Shown: one piece after another, positions 26,596 through 35,296 of the stretch
Layout: every line of letters begins with the position of its first letter
Numbering within the stretch: the first letter of the stretch is position 1
Source of the DNA: Cellulomonas sp.
GTDB lineage: Bacteria; Actinomycetota; Actinomycetes; Actinomycetales; Cellulomonadaceae
Length of the DNA: 60,146 nt
NCBI RefSeq assembly: GCF_015234515.1
Contig: NZ_JADGMY010000014.1
Span: 163,346 to 223,491 of the forward strand
Direction of reading: 5' to 3'
Made by a program: the position numbers and the translations under genes
Notes under the pieces: model-generated
What the model was told of the DNA's origin: nothing
The model's database searches: none
Seen by the model: the letters and a program-made list of their open reading frames with translations, nothing else

Positions 26596-26671
26596 CGGTG
26601 CTGCCTGGGGCGCGCCACGCCCGGGCGGCCTGCCGCTCGTCGCGCCGCCACGGCGGCATGATGGCGCGAGC

Positions 26672-29600
26672 ATGACTGACACGCTGTCCCCCGTGGACCA
26701 CATCACGACCGCCGCGGTACCGGTGACGACGCCGGTGACCGCGGTCGTGGTGACCCGCGGAGTCACGCACTACCTGGCGGTGACGCTGCGCGCGCTCGCG
26801 GTCCAGACCCGGCGCCCGCTACGGGTCCTCGTCGTCGACGTCGCACCGCAGGACGGCCACGTCGGCGTGCTGCTCGACGAGGCGTTCGCAGGGGTCGCGA
26901 TGACGGTGCCGCGGCTGTCGACGGTCCACGCACCGCGGGCCCGGACGTTCGGCGAGGCCGTGCGGACCGGGCTCGAGGTGCTCGCCGAGGCGGGGGACGA
27001 GCGGCCGACGACGTGGCTGTGGCTGCTCCACGACGACAGCGCGCCGGCCCCCGACGCGCTCGCACGCCTGGTGCGGACGGTGTCGAACGCGCCCTCGGTG
27101 GTCGTCGCCGGCTGCAAGCAGCGCACCTGGACCGACCCGGAGCGTCTGCTCGAGGTCGGCGTCCGCACGACACGGTCGGGCCGGCGGATGACGGACGTCG
27201 AACCCGGTGAGCTCGACCAGGGCCAGCACGACGGACGCACCGACGTGCTCGGCGTCGGCCTGGCCGGTGCGCTCGTGCGTCGCGACGTGTGGGACACGCT
27301 GGGCGGCACGGACCCGGCGCTCGGGCCGTACGGTGACGGGCTCGACCTGTCGCGCCGGGCACGCCTCGCGGGGCACCGTGTCGTCGTCGTCCCCGACGCG
27401 GTCGTCCGGCACGCGCAGGCGGCCTACCACGGCCTGAGGCCCGCGCGCGGGGGGTCGTCCCGCGGTCAGGACGTGCTCGGCGCCGAGGTGGACCTCGACG
27501 GCGACGGCGAGCCCGACACCGCCGACCCGACGCGGTCGTTCGCGGCCCGCCGTCGTTCGCTCCTGCACCAGCGCCTCGTGGGTGCGCCGCTGCCGCTGGT
27601 GCCGGTCGTCGTCCTGCTCACGCTGGCGGCGGCAGTGGTGCGCAGCCTCGGGCAGGTCGCCGCGAAGCACCCGCAGCTCGCCGTCGCCGAGCTGCGGGTG
27701 GCGCTGCTCGTGCTGCTGCGTGCCGGGGACGTCGTCCGGGCGCGGCGCCGCGCCCGCGTGACGAGCGTCCTCTCGCGCCGGACCCTCCGCCCGCTGCAGG
27801 CGACCTGGCGCGACGTGTGGCGTCAGACGCGCGACCGGCGGCTCGCGCGCCTGGAGACGCGGCGCGCGGGCCGGGCGCCCAGCGAGCTCGAGCTGCGGGA
27901 GCTGGCCGCGGCCGCGACCCGGCGCCGCGTGACGCTCGCCGTCGTCGTCGGCGTGCTGGCGCTCCTGTCGGTGACCGCGCTGGGCCGCCTCGTCGGCCCC
28001 GTCGCCGCCGGCGCACCGCTCGTGGGTGAGGCGCTGGCGCGGACGACGACCGACATGAGCGACGTGTGGACGGCCGCCACCTCGGGCTGGGTCGCGGGCG
28101 GCCTGGGGGCGCCCGGCCCGGCGGACCCCTTGCTGACGGTGCTCGCCGCTCTCGCTGCGCTGCTCGGCGGTGAGCTGCGAGCGGCCGTCGGGGTGATCGT
28201 GCTCGGTGGCGTGCTGCTGGCAGGGGTCGGCGCGTGGGCGGCCGCAGGTGCTGCGACACGGTCCGTCGTGGTCCGGGCCTGGGCAGCGCTCGCGTGGGCG
28301 TCCGGGCCCGCCCTGCTGCTCGCGGTCGGTGACGGGCGGGTGGGCGCCGTCGTGGCGCACGCGGCGCTGCCGTGGGTCGCCCTCGGTCTGGCTCGGGCGG
28401 TCGGTGTCCAGCGCGTCGACCAGGTGCTCTCGGGGGTGTCCACGGCACGTCGCGACGACGACGCCGAGCGGGACGCCGACGCGGCCGCGGAGGCCCGTTC
28501 CGCACGGGCGGCAGCCCGCGCGCGCAGAGGGCTGCACGCGGCCGCACCTGCGCCGGGGGACCTGCTGCTGCGCTCCGACTCCGAGATCGACGTGGTGACA
28601 CCGGTCCGTGGTGTGCCCGCCGTGCCGACGCCGCGGGCGCCGACGTCGGACGCGGTCCCGGCCGCTCCGGCAACCGCCACGCGCGCCGCCACGGCCGTGA
28701 CGGACGACGTGCCGACGCTCGTCGGTGCCGCCGACCCGACCGGGTCCGTCGCGGCCGCGGCCGGTGCCGCCCTCGCGCTCGCCGTCGCGGTCGCCGCCGC
28801 GCCCGTCCTGCTGCTGCCCACGGTCCTGCTGATCGTCGTCGTCGCCTCCACCGTCCCGCGGTCGCGTGTGCGGGTCGTGGGGGTGCTCGTCCCGACGCTC
28901 GTGCTGATGGGTCCCTTCCTCGTCGAGGTCGGCAGCCGCGGCGCGGACGGTCTGCGGCTGCTGCTCGCGGACCCCGGTCCCGCGACCGTGACGGCGCCGG
29001 CGTCGGCGCTCGCGCGGGTTCTCGGCGTGCCGGCGGACCCCACGGCGCTCGTCCCCGGCGGGTTGCCGGACGTGCTCGCGTCGGCGTGGCCGTACCTGTC
29101 CGGAGCCGTCCTGCTGGTCCTGGCAGCGGCCGCGCTGCTCCGCGACCGGACCGTCTCCCGGGGCGTCCGGGTGTGCTGGGCGGTCGCGGCCGCCGGCATC
29201 GGCACCGGAGCTCTCGTCGCGGCGCTTCCCGCGGCCGTGTCGGCGGACCTGATCGCGCCCGCGTGGACGGGCGCCACGGTCTCCCTGACGACGCTCGGGC
29301 TCCTGGGGGCCGCGCTGCTCGGCAGCGACCGCCTCGCGGGCGTGCTCGTCGAGCGGTCGTTCGGCTGGCGGCAGCCCGCGGTCGCGCTCGTCACCGCCCT
29401 CGCGGTCGTGTCCGTCTCCTGCGCGGCGCTCGGGTGGGCCTGGACGGCCCGCTCGGGTGACGCGGTCGACCTGCGGGCCTCGGCCGCACCCGTCGTGCCG
29501 GCCGTCGGTCAGCAGGGGGCGCTGTCCGACGCGTCCTCGCGCGTGCTGGCGCTCGGCGTGCGGGACGACGGGTCCGTCGACTGGTCACTGCTGCGAGCCG

Positions 29601-30304
29601 ACGGTGACCAGCACGTCGACCACGCCGCCGTCGTCGCGACGGGTGCGGCGACCGGACGGCCGGGCGCACCGCGCGCTGCGGACGTCGACCCGGCATCGGT
29701 CGAGGTGGGTGCCCTCGCGGCCCGGCTGGTCCAGGGTGCCGCGGGCGACGTCGCGCCCGAGCTGGGCGCGCTCGGGGTCGGCGACGTCCTGGCGCCGGCC
29801 GTCGCGGACGACTCGTCCGCGACGCGGGCCGCACGCGCGCGCCTCGTCGGCGTGCTCGACGCGACCGCCGGGCTCGAACGGGTGACGCACGAGGGGTCCG
29901 GGACCCTGTGGCGCGTCCGTGGCACGCAGGGCGAGGTCGTCACGTCGTGGGCCCGCCTCGTGGCCGACGCCGCCGACGTGGGCGCCCCCGGCGCGGTGGC
30001 CCTGCCGGTCCCGGCGGACGGCCGCACGGTCGGGACCGTCGTCCCGGCGGGTGACGGCACGCGTGTCCTGCTCCTCGCCGAGCGCGCCGACGCGGGGTGG
30101 CACGCCTGGCTCGACGGGCGCAGGCTCGCCACCGTCGACGCAGGGTGGCGCCAGGCGTTCGACCTCGGTGCCGAGGGGGGCGTGCTCGAGGTGCGGTACG
30201 TCGTGCCCCACCGTTCCGCCTGGTTGGGCGCCCTCGGGCTGACCACGCTCGTGACCGTCCTGCTCGCCGTCCCGCTGCGGCGCCGACGAGGAGTGCGCAC
30301 ATGA
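26672..30304 (+). CDS. Giant GT2 glycosyltransferase fused to a polytopic membrane domain
   Basis: 1,210 residues. A GT2-like domain covers about residues 20-270: TAVVVTRGVTHYLAVTLRAL, LWLLHDDSAPAPDAL in place of the usual DXD, and LAGALVRRDVWDTLGG. A long membrane region of a dozen or more helices follows from about 300 to 960, interrupted by a charged, Ala-rich insert near residues 590-690. The C-terminal domain ends in one more helix and an RRRRG tail. It is the large GT2-membrane protein of the conserved WhiB2-DUF5719 block. It probably builds or exports an envelope glycan; the substrate is unknown. The stop overlaps the DUF5719 start as ATGA. Confidence 0.78.
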   Translation: MTDTLSPVDHITTAAVPVTTPVTAVVVTRGVTHYLAVTLRALAVQTRRPLRVLVVDVAPQDGHVGVLLDEAFAGVAMTVPRLSTVHAPRARTFGEAVRTGLEVLAEAGDERPTTWLWLLHDDSAPAPDALARLVRTVSNAPSVVVAGCKQRTWTDPERLLEVGVRTTRSGRRMTDVEPGELDQGQHDGRTDVLGVGLAGALVRRDVWDTLGGTDPALGPYGDGLDLSRRARLAGHRVVVVPDAVVRHAQAAYHGLRPARGGSSRGQDVLGAEVDLDGDGEPDTADPTRSFAARRRSLLHQRLVGAPLPLVPVVVLLTLAAAVVRSLGQVAAKHPQLAVAELRVALLVLLRAGDVVRARRRARVTSVLSRRTLRPLQATWRDVWRQTRDRRLARLETRRAGRAPSELELRELAAAATRRRVTLAVVVGVLALLSVTALGRLVGPVAAGAPLVGEALARTTTDMSDVWTAATSGWVAGGLGAPGPADPLLTVLAALAALLGGELRAAVGVIVLGGVLLAGVGAWAAAGAATRSVVVRAWAALAWASGPALLLAVGDGRVGAVVAHAALPWVALGLARAVGVQRVDQVLSGVSTARRDDDAERDADAAAEARSARAAARARRGLHAAAPAPGDLLLRSDSEIDVVTPVRGVPAVPTPRAPTSDAVPAAPATATRAATAVTDDVPTLVGAADPTGSVAAAAGAALALAVAVAAAPVLLLPTVLLIVVVASTVPRSRVRVVGVLVPTLVLMGPFLVEVGSRGADGLRLLLADPGPATVTAPASALARVLGVPADPTALVPGGLPDVLASAWPYLSGAVLLVLAAAALLRDRTVSRGVRVCWAVAAAGIGTGALVAALPAAVSADLIAPAWTGATVSLTTLGLLGAALLGSDRLAGVLVERSFGWRQPAVALVTALAVVSVSCAALGWAWTARSGDAVDLRASAAPVVPAVGQQGALSDASSRVLALGVRDDGSVDWSLLRADGDQHVDHAAVVATGAATGRPGAPRAADVDPASVEVGALAARLVQGAAGDVAPELGALGVGDVLAPAVADDSSATRAARARLVGVLDATAGLERVTHEGSGTLWRVRGTQGEVVTSWARLVADAADVGAPGAVALPVPADGRTVGTVVPAGDGTRVLLLAERADAGWHAWLDGRRLATVDAGWRQAFDLGAEGGVLEVRYVVPHRSAWLGALGLTTLVTVLLAVPLRRRRGVRT

Positions 30305-31878
30305 CGGCGTCCACCACCGGGACCGGCCCCGCCGCCCCGCCGCCCGAGCGACGCGGAGGGCGTGCCCTGCGCGTCGCGTCGGGTCTGCTCGTCGTGGGCC
30401 TCGCGGGCGGTGCGCTGGCCGGGGCGACCCACCTCGGCGTCGCGGACGCCGTCACCGTGCCGGCCGACGAGGTCGAGGTCGCGCCGACGCCCGTGACACT
30501 GCAGTGCCCCGGCCCCGTCGTGCTGCCGCTGCGCGCGGAGCGCGGCGACGCCGCGTTCGACCCGTCGCCGGTGGCGCCGGACGTCACCCTCAGCGCCGTG
30601 ACGGCCGCCGGGGCGGGTGCGGGCGCGCTCGCGGTCCTGCCGCTGGGCGGTGACACCGCCACGCGCGACCTGGCGGCCGGAGGTGGTGCCGTGCACCTCG
30701 GCGAGGTCGCCGCGCCCCTGGTGGTCCGTGCGCAGCCGCAGGACGTCTCGCCCGTGGTCGCGGCGACGGGCGCCTCCGTCGTGACCGACGGGGACGCCCG
30801 CGGGCTGGCGGCCGCGTCGTGCCGCGCGCCCGCAAACGACGAGTGGTTCGTCGGGGGCTCGACCGCGGTCGGTGCGACCGCGACGCTCGTGCTGACCAAT
30901 CCCGGCCTCACAGCGGCGCAGGTGGACCTCGAGCTCTTCGGCCCGAACGGGCCGGTGGAGCCCAGCACGAGGCAGCACGTGGTCGCGCCGGGTGCCACGA
31001 AGGTGGTCGACCTCGGGGGTGCCGCCGCGGACCAGGCGGCCGTGGTCGTGCACGTGACGGTCGCCGGTGGTCTGGTGGCCGCGCACGTCCAGGACACCGT
31101 CGTGCGCGGGTTCACGCCCGCCGGGACCGACCTGGTCGTCGCCGGCGTCGCGCCCTCGACCCGTCAGGTGGTCACCGGCCTCGTGGCGCCGAAGTCCCAG
31201 GTCGGCTCCGCCGACGCTCCCGCGCTCCGGCTGCTGGCCCCCGGCGACGGGGTGACGACCGCGCAGGTGACGCTCCTGGGCGCTGACGGCCCCGTGACCC
31301 TGCCGGGTGCACAGCGCGTCACGCTGGCGGCGGGCGAGGTCACCGACGTGCCCCTCGGCGGGCTGCCGGCCGGTGCGTACACGGTCGTCGTGGACGCCGA
31401 CGCCCCGGTCGTCGCGGGGGCGGTCGTGTCGAGCACCGGTGCGCCCGGTGCGCTGGACGACGAGCCGCGTGTCGAGCGGGCGTGGTCGCCCAGCACGACG
31501 CCGGGTGTGCACGGCACGGTGGCCGTCCCGCGCGGCGTGCAGGCACGCGTGGTGATCGGCGCCGTCGGGCAGGCGGCGGACGACGCGGGTGAGGGCGCCG
31601 CGACGCTGCGTGTGCTCGGCAGCGAGGGTGAGGTGCTCTCCGAGCACCGCGTGCGCGTCGACGCCGGGACGACGGGGGCGTGGGACGTGGCCGAGCTCGC
31701 GAAGGGCGCGGCGGCCGTGGAGCTGGAGCCGACGGGCGGTGTCCCTCTCGCGTGGGCGGTCACGCTGACGGTCCGGCAGGACGACGGTCCGCTGGTCGCG
31801 ACGCTGGACCCGGTGCCCGTCGTGGACGTGACGGCTGCGCTCACGGTCCGCCAGGACGCGCGGCTCGCGCGAGGCTGA
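30301..31878 (+). CDS. DUF5719 family membrane-anchored extracytoplasmic protein
   Basis: 525 residues. One N-terminal helix near residues 23-45 anchors a long beta-rich, Ala/Val/Thr-rich domain that would lie outside the membrane. No catalytic motif is visible, although Ig-like repeat patterns (TLVLTNPGLTAAQVDLELFG and ARVVIGAVG) suggest a stack of beta sandwiches. DUF5719 is of unknown function and is nearly always next to the large GT2-membrane gene. ATG 30301 overlaps the preceding TGA by four bases, which suggests a complex with that protein. It is convergent with wbbL, leaving only eight bases between stops. Confidence 0.8.
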   Translation: MTASTTGTGPAAPPPERRGGRALRVASGLLVVGLAGGALAGATHLGVADAVTVPADEVEVAPTPVTLQCPGPVVLPLRAERGDAAFDPSPVAPDVTLSAVTAAGAGAGALAVLPLGGDTATRDLAAGGGAVHLGEVAAPLVVRAQPQDVSPVVAATGASVVTDGDARGLAAASCRAPANDEWFVGGSTAVGATATLVLTNPGLTAAQVDLELFGPNGPVEPSTRQHVVAPGATKVVDLGGAAADQAAVVVHVTVAGGLVAAHVQDTVVRGFTPAGTDLVVAGVAPSTRQVVTGLVAPKSQVGSADAPALRLLAPGDGVTTAQVTLLGADGPVTLPGAQRVTLAAGEVTDVPLGGLPAGAYTVVVDADAPVVAGAVVSSTGAPGALDDEPRVERAWSPSTTPGVHGTVAVPRGVQARVVIGAVGQAADDAGEGAATLRVLGSEGEVLSEHRVRVDAGTTGAWDVAELAKGAAAVELEPTGGVPLAWAVTLTVRQDDGPLVATLDPVPVVDVTAALTVRQDARLARG

Positions 31879-31886
31879 GCCTGACC

Positions 31887-32795
31887 TCAGCGCGGGGAGT
31901 CGCGCAGCTGCACCCGTTCCCGGACGTTGAGCCCTGCCCGTAGCGCCCAGCGCATCGGGACCTGGTACCAGTGCCGGTAGCGGCGCTCGAGGTACTGCCG
32001 GGCGCTCGCGTGGTGCGCCCGGATCATCGGGGCCGGGCGCTCGCGCCACGACGTGCCCCCGACGTGCGTCACGCGCACGTCGGGCACGTACAGGTTCTCC
32101 CAGCCGGCCCGGCCCAGCCGTTCGCCGAGGTCGACGTCCTCGAAGAACATGAAGTAGCTCTCGTCGAAGCCGCCGACCTGCTCGAACGCCTCCCGGCGCA
32201 GCAGCAGGCACGCCCCCGACAGCCAGCCGGCCTCGCGGAGGTAGCCACCGGTCGACTCCTGGCGCGCGTGGTAGCCGCGCGTCCACGGGTTGCCCGGCCA
32301 CACGCGGGCGAAGACCGCGTGACCGGCGCCCTGTCGCAGCGACGGCAGCGCGCGTGCGGACGGGTACGTCGTGCCGTCCGTGTTGAGCAGCATCGGCCCG
32401 AGCGAGCCGGCGCTCGGCTGCTCCTCGCCTGCGGCGACGAGCCGCTCGAGAGATCCGGGCGTCCACTCGATGTCGGAGTTCGCGACGACGATCCACGGCG
32501 TCTGCGCACCCGCCGCGCCCCGGTTCGCCGCCGCGCCGTAGCCGAGGTTCGAGCCGGGCACGACGAGCTGTCCGCCGGACTGCTCGACGACGGCCTCCGC
32601 GACGGCGTGATCGGTGCCGTTGTCGACGACGACGAGCTCGACGGGCGTGCTGGAGGCGGTCGCGAGGGTCGCTGCGAAACGGGCGAGCTCGTCGCCCGGG
32701 TGGTACACGACGCAGACGACCCGGACGAGCGGGGCAGCCGTGTCACGCGCGGGGCTGCGCACGTCGACCGGCTCGGGGGAGGGGGGCGTGGTCAT
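31887..32795 (-). CDS. wbbL: WbbL-like dTDP-rhamnosyltransferase (GT2)
   Basis: 302 residues. Key motifs are LVVVDNGTDHAVAEA, SNLGYGAAANRGAAG, VVANSDIEW and MFFEDVDLGERLGRAGW, closely matching mycobacterial WbbL, which adds L-rhamnose to GlcNAc-PP-decaprenol in the linker that joins wall polysaccharide to peptidoglycan. It belongs to the same block as in mycobacteria (WhiB2, metallopeptidase, DUF3499), which strengthens the assignment. Whether the acceptor is the same in this genus is unproven. The ATG at 32795 has a leaderless-type TAAGGT eight bases upstream. Confidence 0.85.
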   Translation of the reverse strand: MTTPPSPEPVDVRSPARDTAAPLVRVVCVVYHPGDELARFAATLATASSTPVELVVVDNGTDHAVAEAVVEQSGGQLVVPGSNLGYGAAANRGAAGAQTPWIVVANSDIEWTPGSLERLVAAGEEQPSAGSLGPMLLNTDGTTYPSARALPSLRQGAGHAVFARVWPGNPWTRGYHARQESTGGYLREAGWLSGACLLLRREAFEQVGGFDESYFMFFEDVDLGERLGRAGWENLYVPDVRVTHVGGTSWRERPAPMIRAHHASARQYLERRYRHWYQVPMRWALRAGLNVRERVQLRDSPR

Positions 32796-32803
32796 CGAGC
32801 GTC

Positions 32804-32809
32804 ACCTTA
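32804..32809 (-). promoter_or_regulatory. -10 element (TAAGGT) for wbbL
   Basis: Reversed bases 32804-32809 read TAAGGT, eight bases before the ATG. This gives wbbL its own start between the metallopeptidase stop and its own coding region. Confidence 0.5.
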
Positions 32810-32820
32810 GTCCGCGGACG

Positions 32821-33342
32821 TCAGTGCCCGTCGTCATAGCCGGGGTCGATCTCCTCGGGGCCACGGCCGAGGAGGTGCGCCACCTGTTCGACGACGACGT
32901 CGCGCACCAGGTCCGCGAGGTCGCCGTCGTCGGCCGCCCGGGCCTCGATGGGACGTCGGTAGACCACGATGCGGTGCGGGAGGCCCGCGTCGGCGGGGAA
33001 GTAGCGACCGAGCGGCACGCCGCCGTGCTCCCACGGTGCGGGGTTGGACGGCGGCACGTCCTCGACCGCGAACTCCGCGCCCTCGAGCTGGCGGGCCCAC
33101 CGCCGTTCCAGGTCCTCCACCGCGTCGAGCACGAGGTCGTCGAAGCGTTCGGCGCGCGTCCGGTACGCCGGGGCGCCCATCGGCAGCACGGGTCCGCGCA
33201 GGCCGCGGCCGCGTCGGTCGCGACGGCGGGCAGGTGCGACGGGGCCGAGTGCGGCGGCGACGTCGGTCGTCCGACGACGCGCGGCGGGGACGGTGCCACC
33301 GTCACCGGGGACGGCGGGGCGGCGGGGGCCGAGCGGACTCAC
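32821..33342 (-). CDS. Metallopeptidase-family (zincin-like) protein with degenerate active site
   Basis: 173 residues from GTG 33342. The first 60 residues are disordered and Arg/Pro-rich. The domain from FDDLVLDAVEDLERRW to the end matches the small zincin-like family found beside wbbL and DUF3499 in actinobacteria. Where a HExxH helix is expected the sequence reads VEQVAHLLG (151-159), so the first His is Val and the second His (156) is kept. A working zinc site is therefore doubtful. TACAGT six bases before the GTG, and poor protein-like sequence upstream, support this start. Confidence 0.7.
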   Translation of the reverse strand: MSPLGPRRPAVPGDGGTVPAARRRTTDVAAALGPVAPARRRDRRGRGLRGPVLPMGAPAYRTRAERFDDLVLDAVEDLERRWARQLEGAEFAVEDVPPSNPAPWEHGGVPLGRYFPADAGLPHRIVVYRRPIEARAADDGDLADLVRDVVVEQVAHLLGRGPEEIDPGYDDGH

Positions 33343-33348
33343 CCCGCC

Positions 33349-33354
33349 ACTGTA
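33349..33354 (-). promoter_or_regulatory. Leaderless -10 element (TACAGT) for the metallopeptidase-family gene
   Basis: Reversed bases read TACAGT, six bases before GTG 33342. It lies back to back with the DUF3499 promoter 74 bases away. Confidence 0.6.
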
Positions 33355-33427
33355 GCCAGCGTCGGGGCGCCGACGCGGGGGCCCGACACGCGGACCGAGC
33401 GCGCGACGCGAAGGGCGCGTCCGGGGG

Positions 33428-33433
33428 TACGGT
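33428..33433 (+). promoter_or_regulatory. Leaderless -10 element (TACGGT) for the DUF3499 gene
   Basis: TACGGT ends six bases before GTG 33440, so the transcript should begin at the start codon. Confidence 0.6.
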
Positions 33434-33439
33434 CTGCTC

Positions 33440-33829
33440 GTGAGATCCGTCCGGCAGTGCTCGCGCACCGCGTGCCCGCATGCCGCGGTCGCGACGCTGA
33501 CCTACGTCTACGCCGACTCGACCGCCGTGCTGGGGCCGCTCGCGCAGCTCGCCGAGCCGCACTCCTACGACCTGTGCGTCGAGCACGCCGACCGGCTGAC
33601 CGCCCCACGCGGGTGGGAGGTCGTGCGGCTGCTCCCCGACCTGCAGGCGGCGGCGCCGAGCCACGACGACCTCGTCGCCCTCGCCGAGGCGGTGCGGGAG
33701 GCCGGACGTCGGCGTGCCCCCGAGGCGGCGCCGACGCTGACGCCCGTCGCGGCCCCCACGGTCGACACGGCCCGTCGTCGTGGCCACCTGCGGGTCGTGC
33801 CCGGGTCCGCGCCGAGCGAGCAGCCGTGA
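33440..33829 (+). CDS. DUF3499 family zinc-binding protein
   Basis: 129 residues. An N-terminal zinc-ribbon-like domain has C7, C12, C46 and H49 (CSRTAC ... CVEH), matching DUF3499, followed by a variable tail. The family is actinobacteria-specific, of unknown function, and sits in the same locus in mycobacteria (next to WhiB2 and the metallopeptidase-family gene). GTG 33440 is set by the leaderless TACGGT. Its stop overlaps the following GTG as GTGA, so the two small zinc proteins are probably made together. Confidence 0.85.
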   Translation: MRSVRQCSRTACPHAAVATLTYVYADSTAVLGPLAQLAEPHSYDLCVEHADRLTAPRGWEVVRLLPDLQAAAPSHDDLVALAEAVREAGRRRAPEAAPTLTPVAAPTVDTARRRGHLRVVPGSAPSEQP

Positions 33830-34080
33830 GCGCGCCCCGCGACCGCCGTCCGCCGGCGGACGAGCCGCTCGGGTCGATCACCAGGCCCGTCGTCGACGAC
33901 TCCGACATCGCTCCCGCCTGCTACGTCTGCGGGGCGGTCGACATGACGCGGATGCGGGTCTCCCTGCCTGCCGGGAACCCCGCCGTGTTCGCGTCCTGCC
34001 CGGACTGCGAGGCCACCGCCTGGTTCGTCGTCGGCGGGGACGGCCGTGCGCTCGGCCCTGACGGCGTCCCGCGCGACTGA
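33826..34080 (+). CDS. Small zinc-ribbon protein, unknown function
   Basis: 84 residues. Two CxxC knuckles, CYVC and CPDC, about 28 residues apart, would form one zinc ribbon. There is no recognisable catalytic domain. The start at GTG 33826 overlaps the DUF3499 stop (GTGA). In many actinobacteria a phosphomannomutase gene follows DUF3499; here this small protein takes that place. Confidence 0.65.
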   Translation: MSAPRDRRPPADEPLGSITRPVVDDSDIAPACYVCGAVDMTRMRVSLPAGNPAVFASCPDCEATAWFVVGGDGRALGPDGVPRD

Positions 34081-34132
34081 CGCGATCTCGCCGCACCGGC
34101 CTGCACGACGACCCGACGACCCTGGAGATGCC

Positions 34133-34342
34133 ATGGCAGCGAGCGACCGACCCGCGACCGACCTCGAGCCCTGGGCCCGCGCCCTGCTGCGGTGCCCCGT
34201 CACGGGAGCCGAGCTGGTCGACGGCGTGTCCGACGACGGCTCGCCGGTCCTGGTCTCGACCGACCCCGAGCGCCCGCTCGTCTACCCCGTGATCGACGGC
34301 ATCCCCGTCCTGCTCGTCGACGAGGCGCGACCGGCGTCCTGA
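34133..34342 (+). CDS. Trm112-like small protein
   Basis: 69 residues from ATG 34133 with GGAG at 34124-34127. The layout PWARALLRCPVTGAELV ... LVYPVIDGIPVLLVDEA is that of the Trm112p family (cofactor of methyltransferases in eukaryotes; roles in bacteria unclear). Only the first of the usual zinc cysteines remains, because CPxC is CPVT here, so metal binding is probably lost, as in other bacterial members. It follows DUF3499 and the zinc-ribbon gene. Confidence 0.75.
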   Translation: MAASDRPATDLEPWARALLRCPVTGAELVDGVSDDGSPVLVSTDPERPLVYPVIDGIPVLLVDEARPAS

Positions 34343-34375
34343 CGCGAGCCGCGACGACGGACCCCTCTGCCGGTG

Positions 34376-35224
34376 TCAGACGTCGGGGTCCGGGACGCCG
34401 TGCGGAAGCCGGCGCAGCAGCACGGACTCCGCCTGCTCGCGCCGCACGCGCTCGAGCTCGACGACGGTCTCGCGGCGGCCCCGCTCGGCCAGCACGGCCG
34501 ACAGGAACGCCTCGGGGTGCGTCCCGGCCGGCGGGGGCGGGCTGACGTACGGTCGCAGGTCGCCGGCGAGGCGGGTCCCGAGCTCCGCCCGGGAGCCGGG
34601 GTGCAGCAGGCCGGCGCGTCCGAGGAACTGCCGGATCGCGAGCGCGAGACCGTCGGGCAGTCGCGCCACGTCGGCGTGCGCCGCCCACCCCGCCAGCTGT
34701 GGCGGCATGACGGCCGGGTTGCGCACCGGGGCCGCGGTGCGGACACGTGACGCGTAGGAGCCCGCGAGCACGTCACCGATGCGCTTGCCGCGGGGGTGCG
34801 AGATCGAGCAGATCACCGCGACGGAGCCGAACGTCAGCCACAGCTCGACCACGCCGGTGAGCGCGCGCACGAAGGCCTGCCGGAACACGATCGGCCCGCC
34901 GTCGTCCCGCACGATGCGCACGCCGGCGACGAGCTTGCCCAGGGAGCGGCCGCGCGTCAGGGTCTCGACCGTCGTGGGCAGCACGACGGTGACCGTCACG
35001 AGGACGACGATCAGCAGGATGCGGCTCGTGTACTCGTCGAGCCTGAGGGACAGGTTCTCCAGGACGAGCAGGGCGAGGATCGCGAGCACGAGCAGGGCGA
35101 CGAGGTCGACGATCGCGGCGAGCAGGCGTGAGGCGACCGACGCGGGCCGCGAGTCCAGCACGACGCCCTCCCCGATGACGACACCGTCCTGGAGCTGGGT
35201 CGGGCGGGGCGTCGTGGCGGTCAC
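34376..35224 (-). CDS. RDD family membrane protein
   Basis: 282 residues from GTG 35224. The RDD domain spans about residues 20-165: ASVASRLLAAIVDLVALL, TRGRSLGKLVAGVRIVRDDGG and HPRGKRIGDVLAG, with three hydrophobic segments. A hydrophilic C-terminal domain of about 110 residues follows. RDD proteins have been linked to ion transport and envelope stress, but no role is proven here. In actinobacteria this gene normally pairs with SpoIIM-like, MoxR and DUF58 genes, as here. TACTCT lies six bases before the GTG. Confidence 0.85.
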   Translation of the reverse strand: MTATTPRPTQLQDGVVIGEGVVLDSRPASVASRLLAAIVDLVALLVLAILALLVLENLSLRLDEYTSRILLIVVLVTVTVVLPTTVETLTRGRSLGKLVAGVRIVRDDGGPIVFRQAFVRALTGVVELWLTFGSVAVICSISHPRGKRIGDVLAGSYASRVRTAAPVRNPAVMPPQLAGWAAHADVARLPDGLALAIRQFLGRAGLLHPGSRAELGTRLAGDLRPYVSPPPPAGTHPEAFLSAVLAERGRRETVVELERVRREQAESVLLRRLPHGVPDPDV

Positions 35225-35230
35225 CTGGGC

Positions 35231-35236
35231 AGAGTA
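35231..35236 (-). promoter_or_regulatory. Leaderless -10 element (TACTCT) for the RDD gene
   Basis: Reversed bases 35231-35236 read TACTCT, six bases before GTG 35224. A CAGGCT element faces the divergent SpoIIM-like gene at 35285-35290, also six bases from its GTG. Confidence 0.6.
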
Positions 35237-35296
35237 GCCGCCGCCACGTGCGCCGGGACGTGACGCGCGTGCCCCGGACGATGGCAGGCTGGGGGC

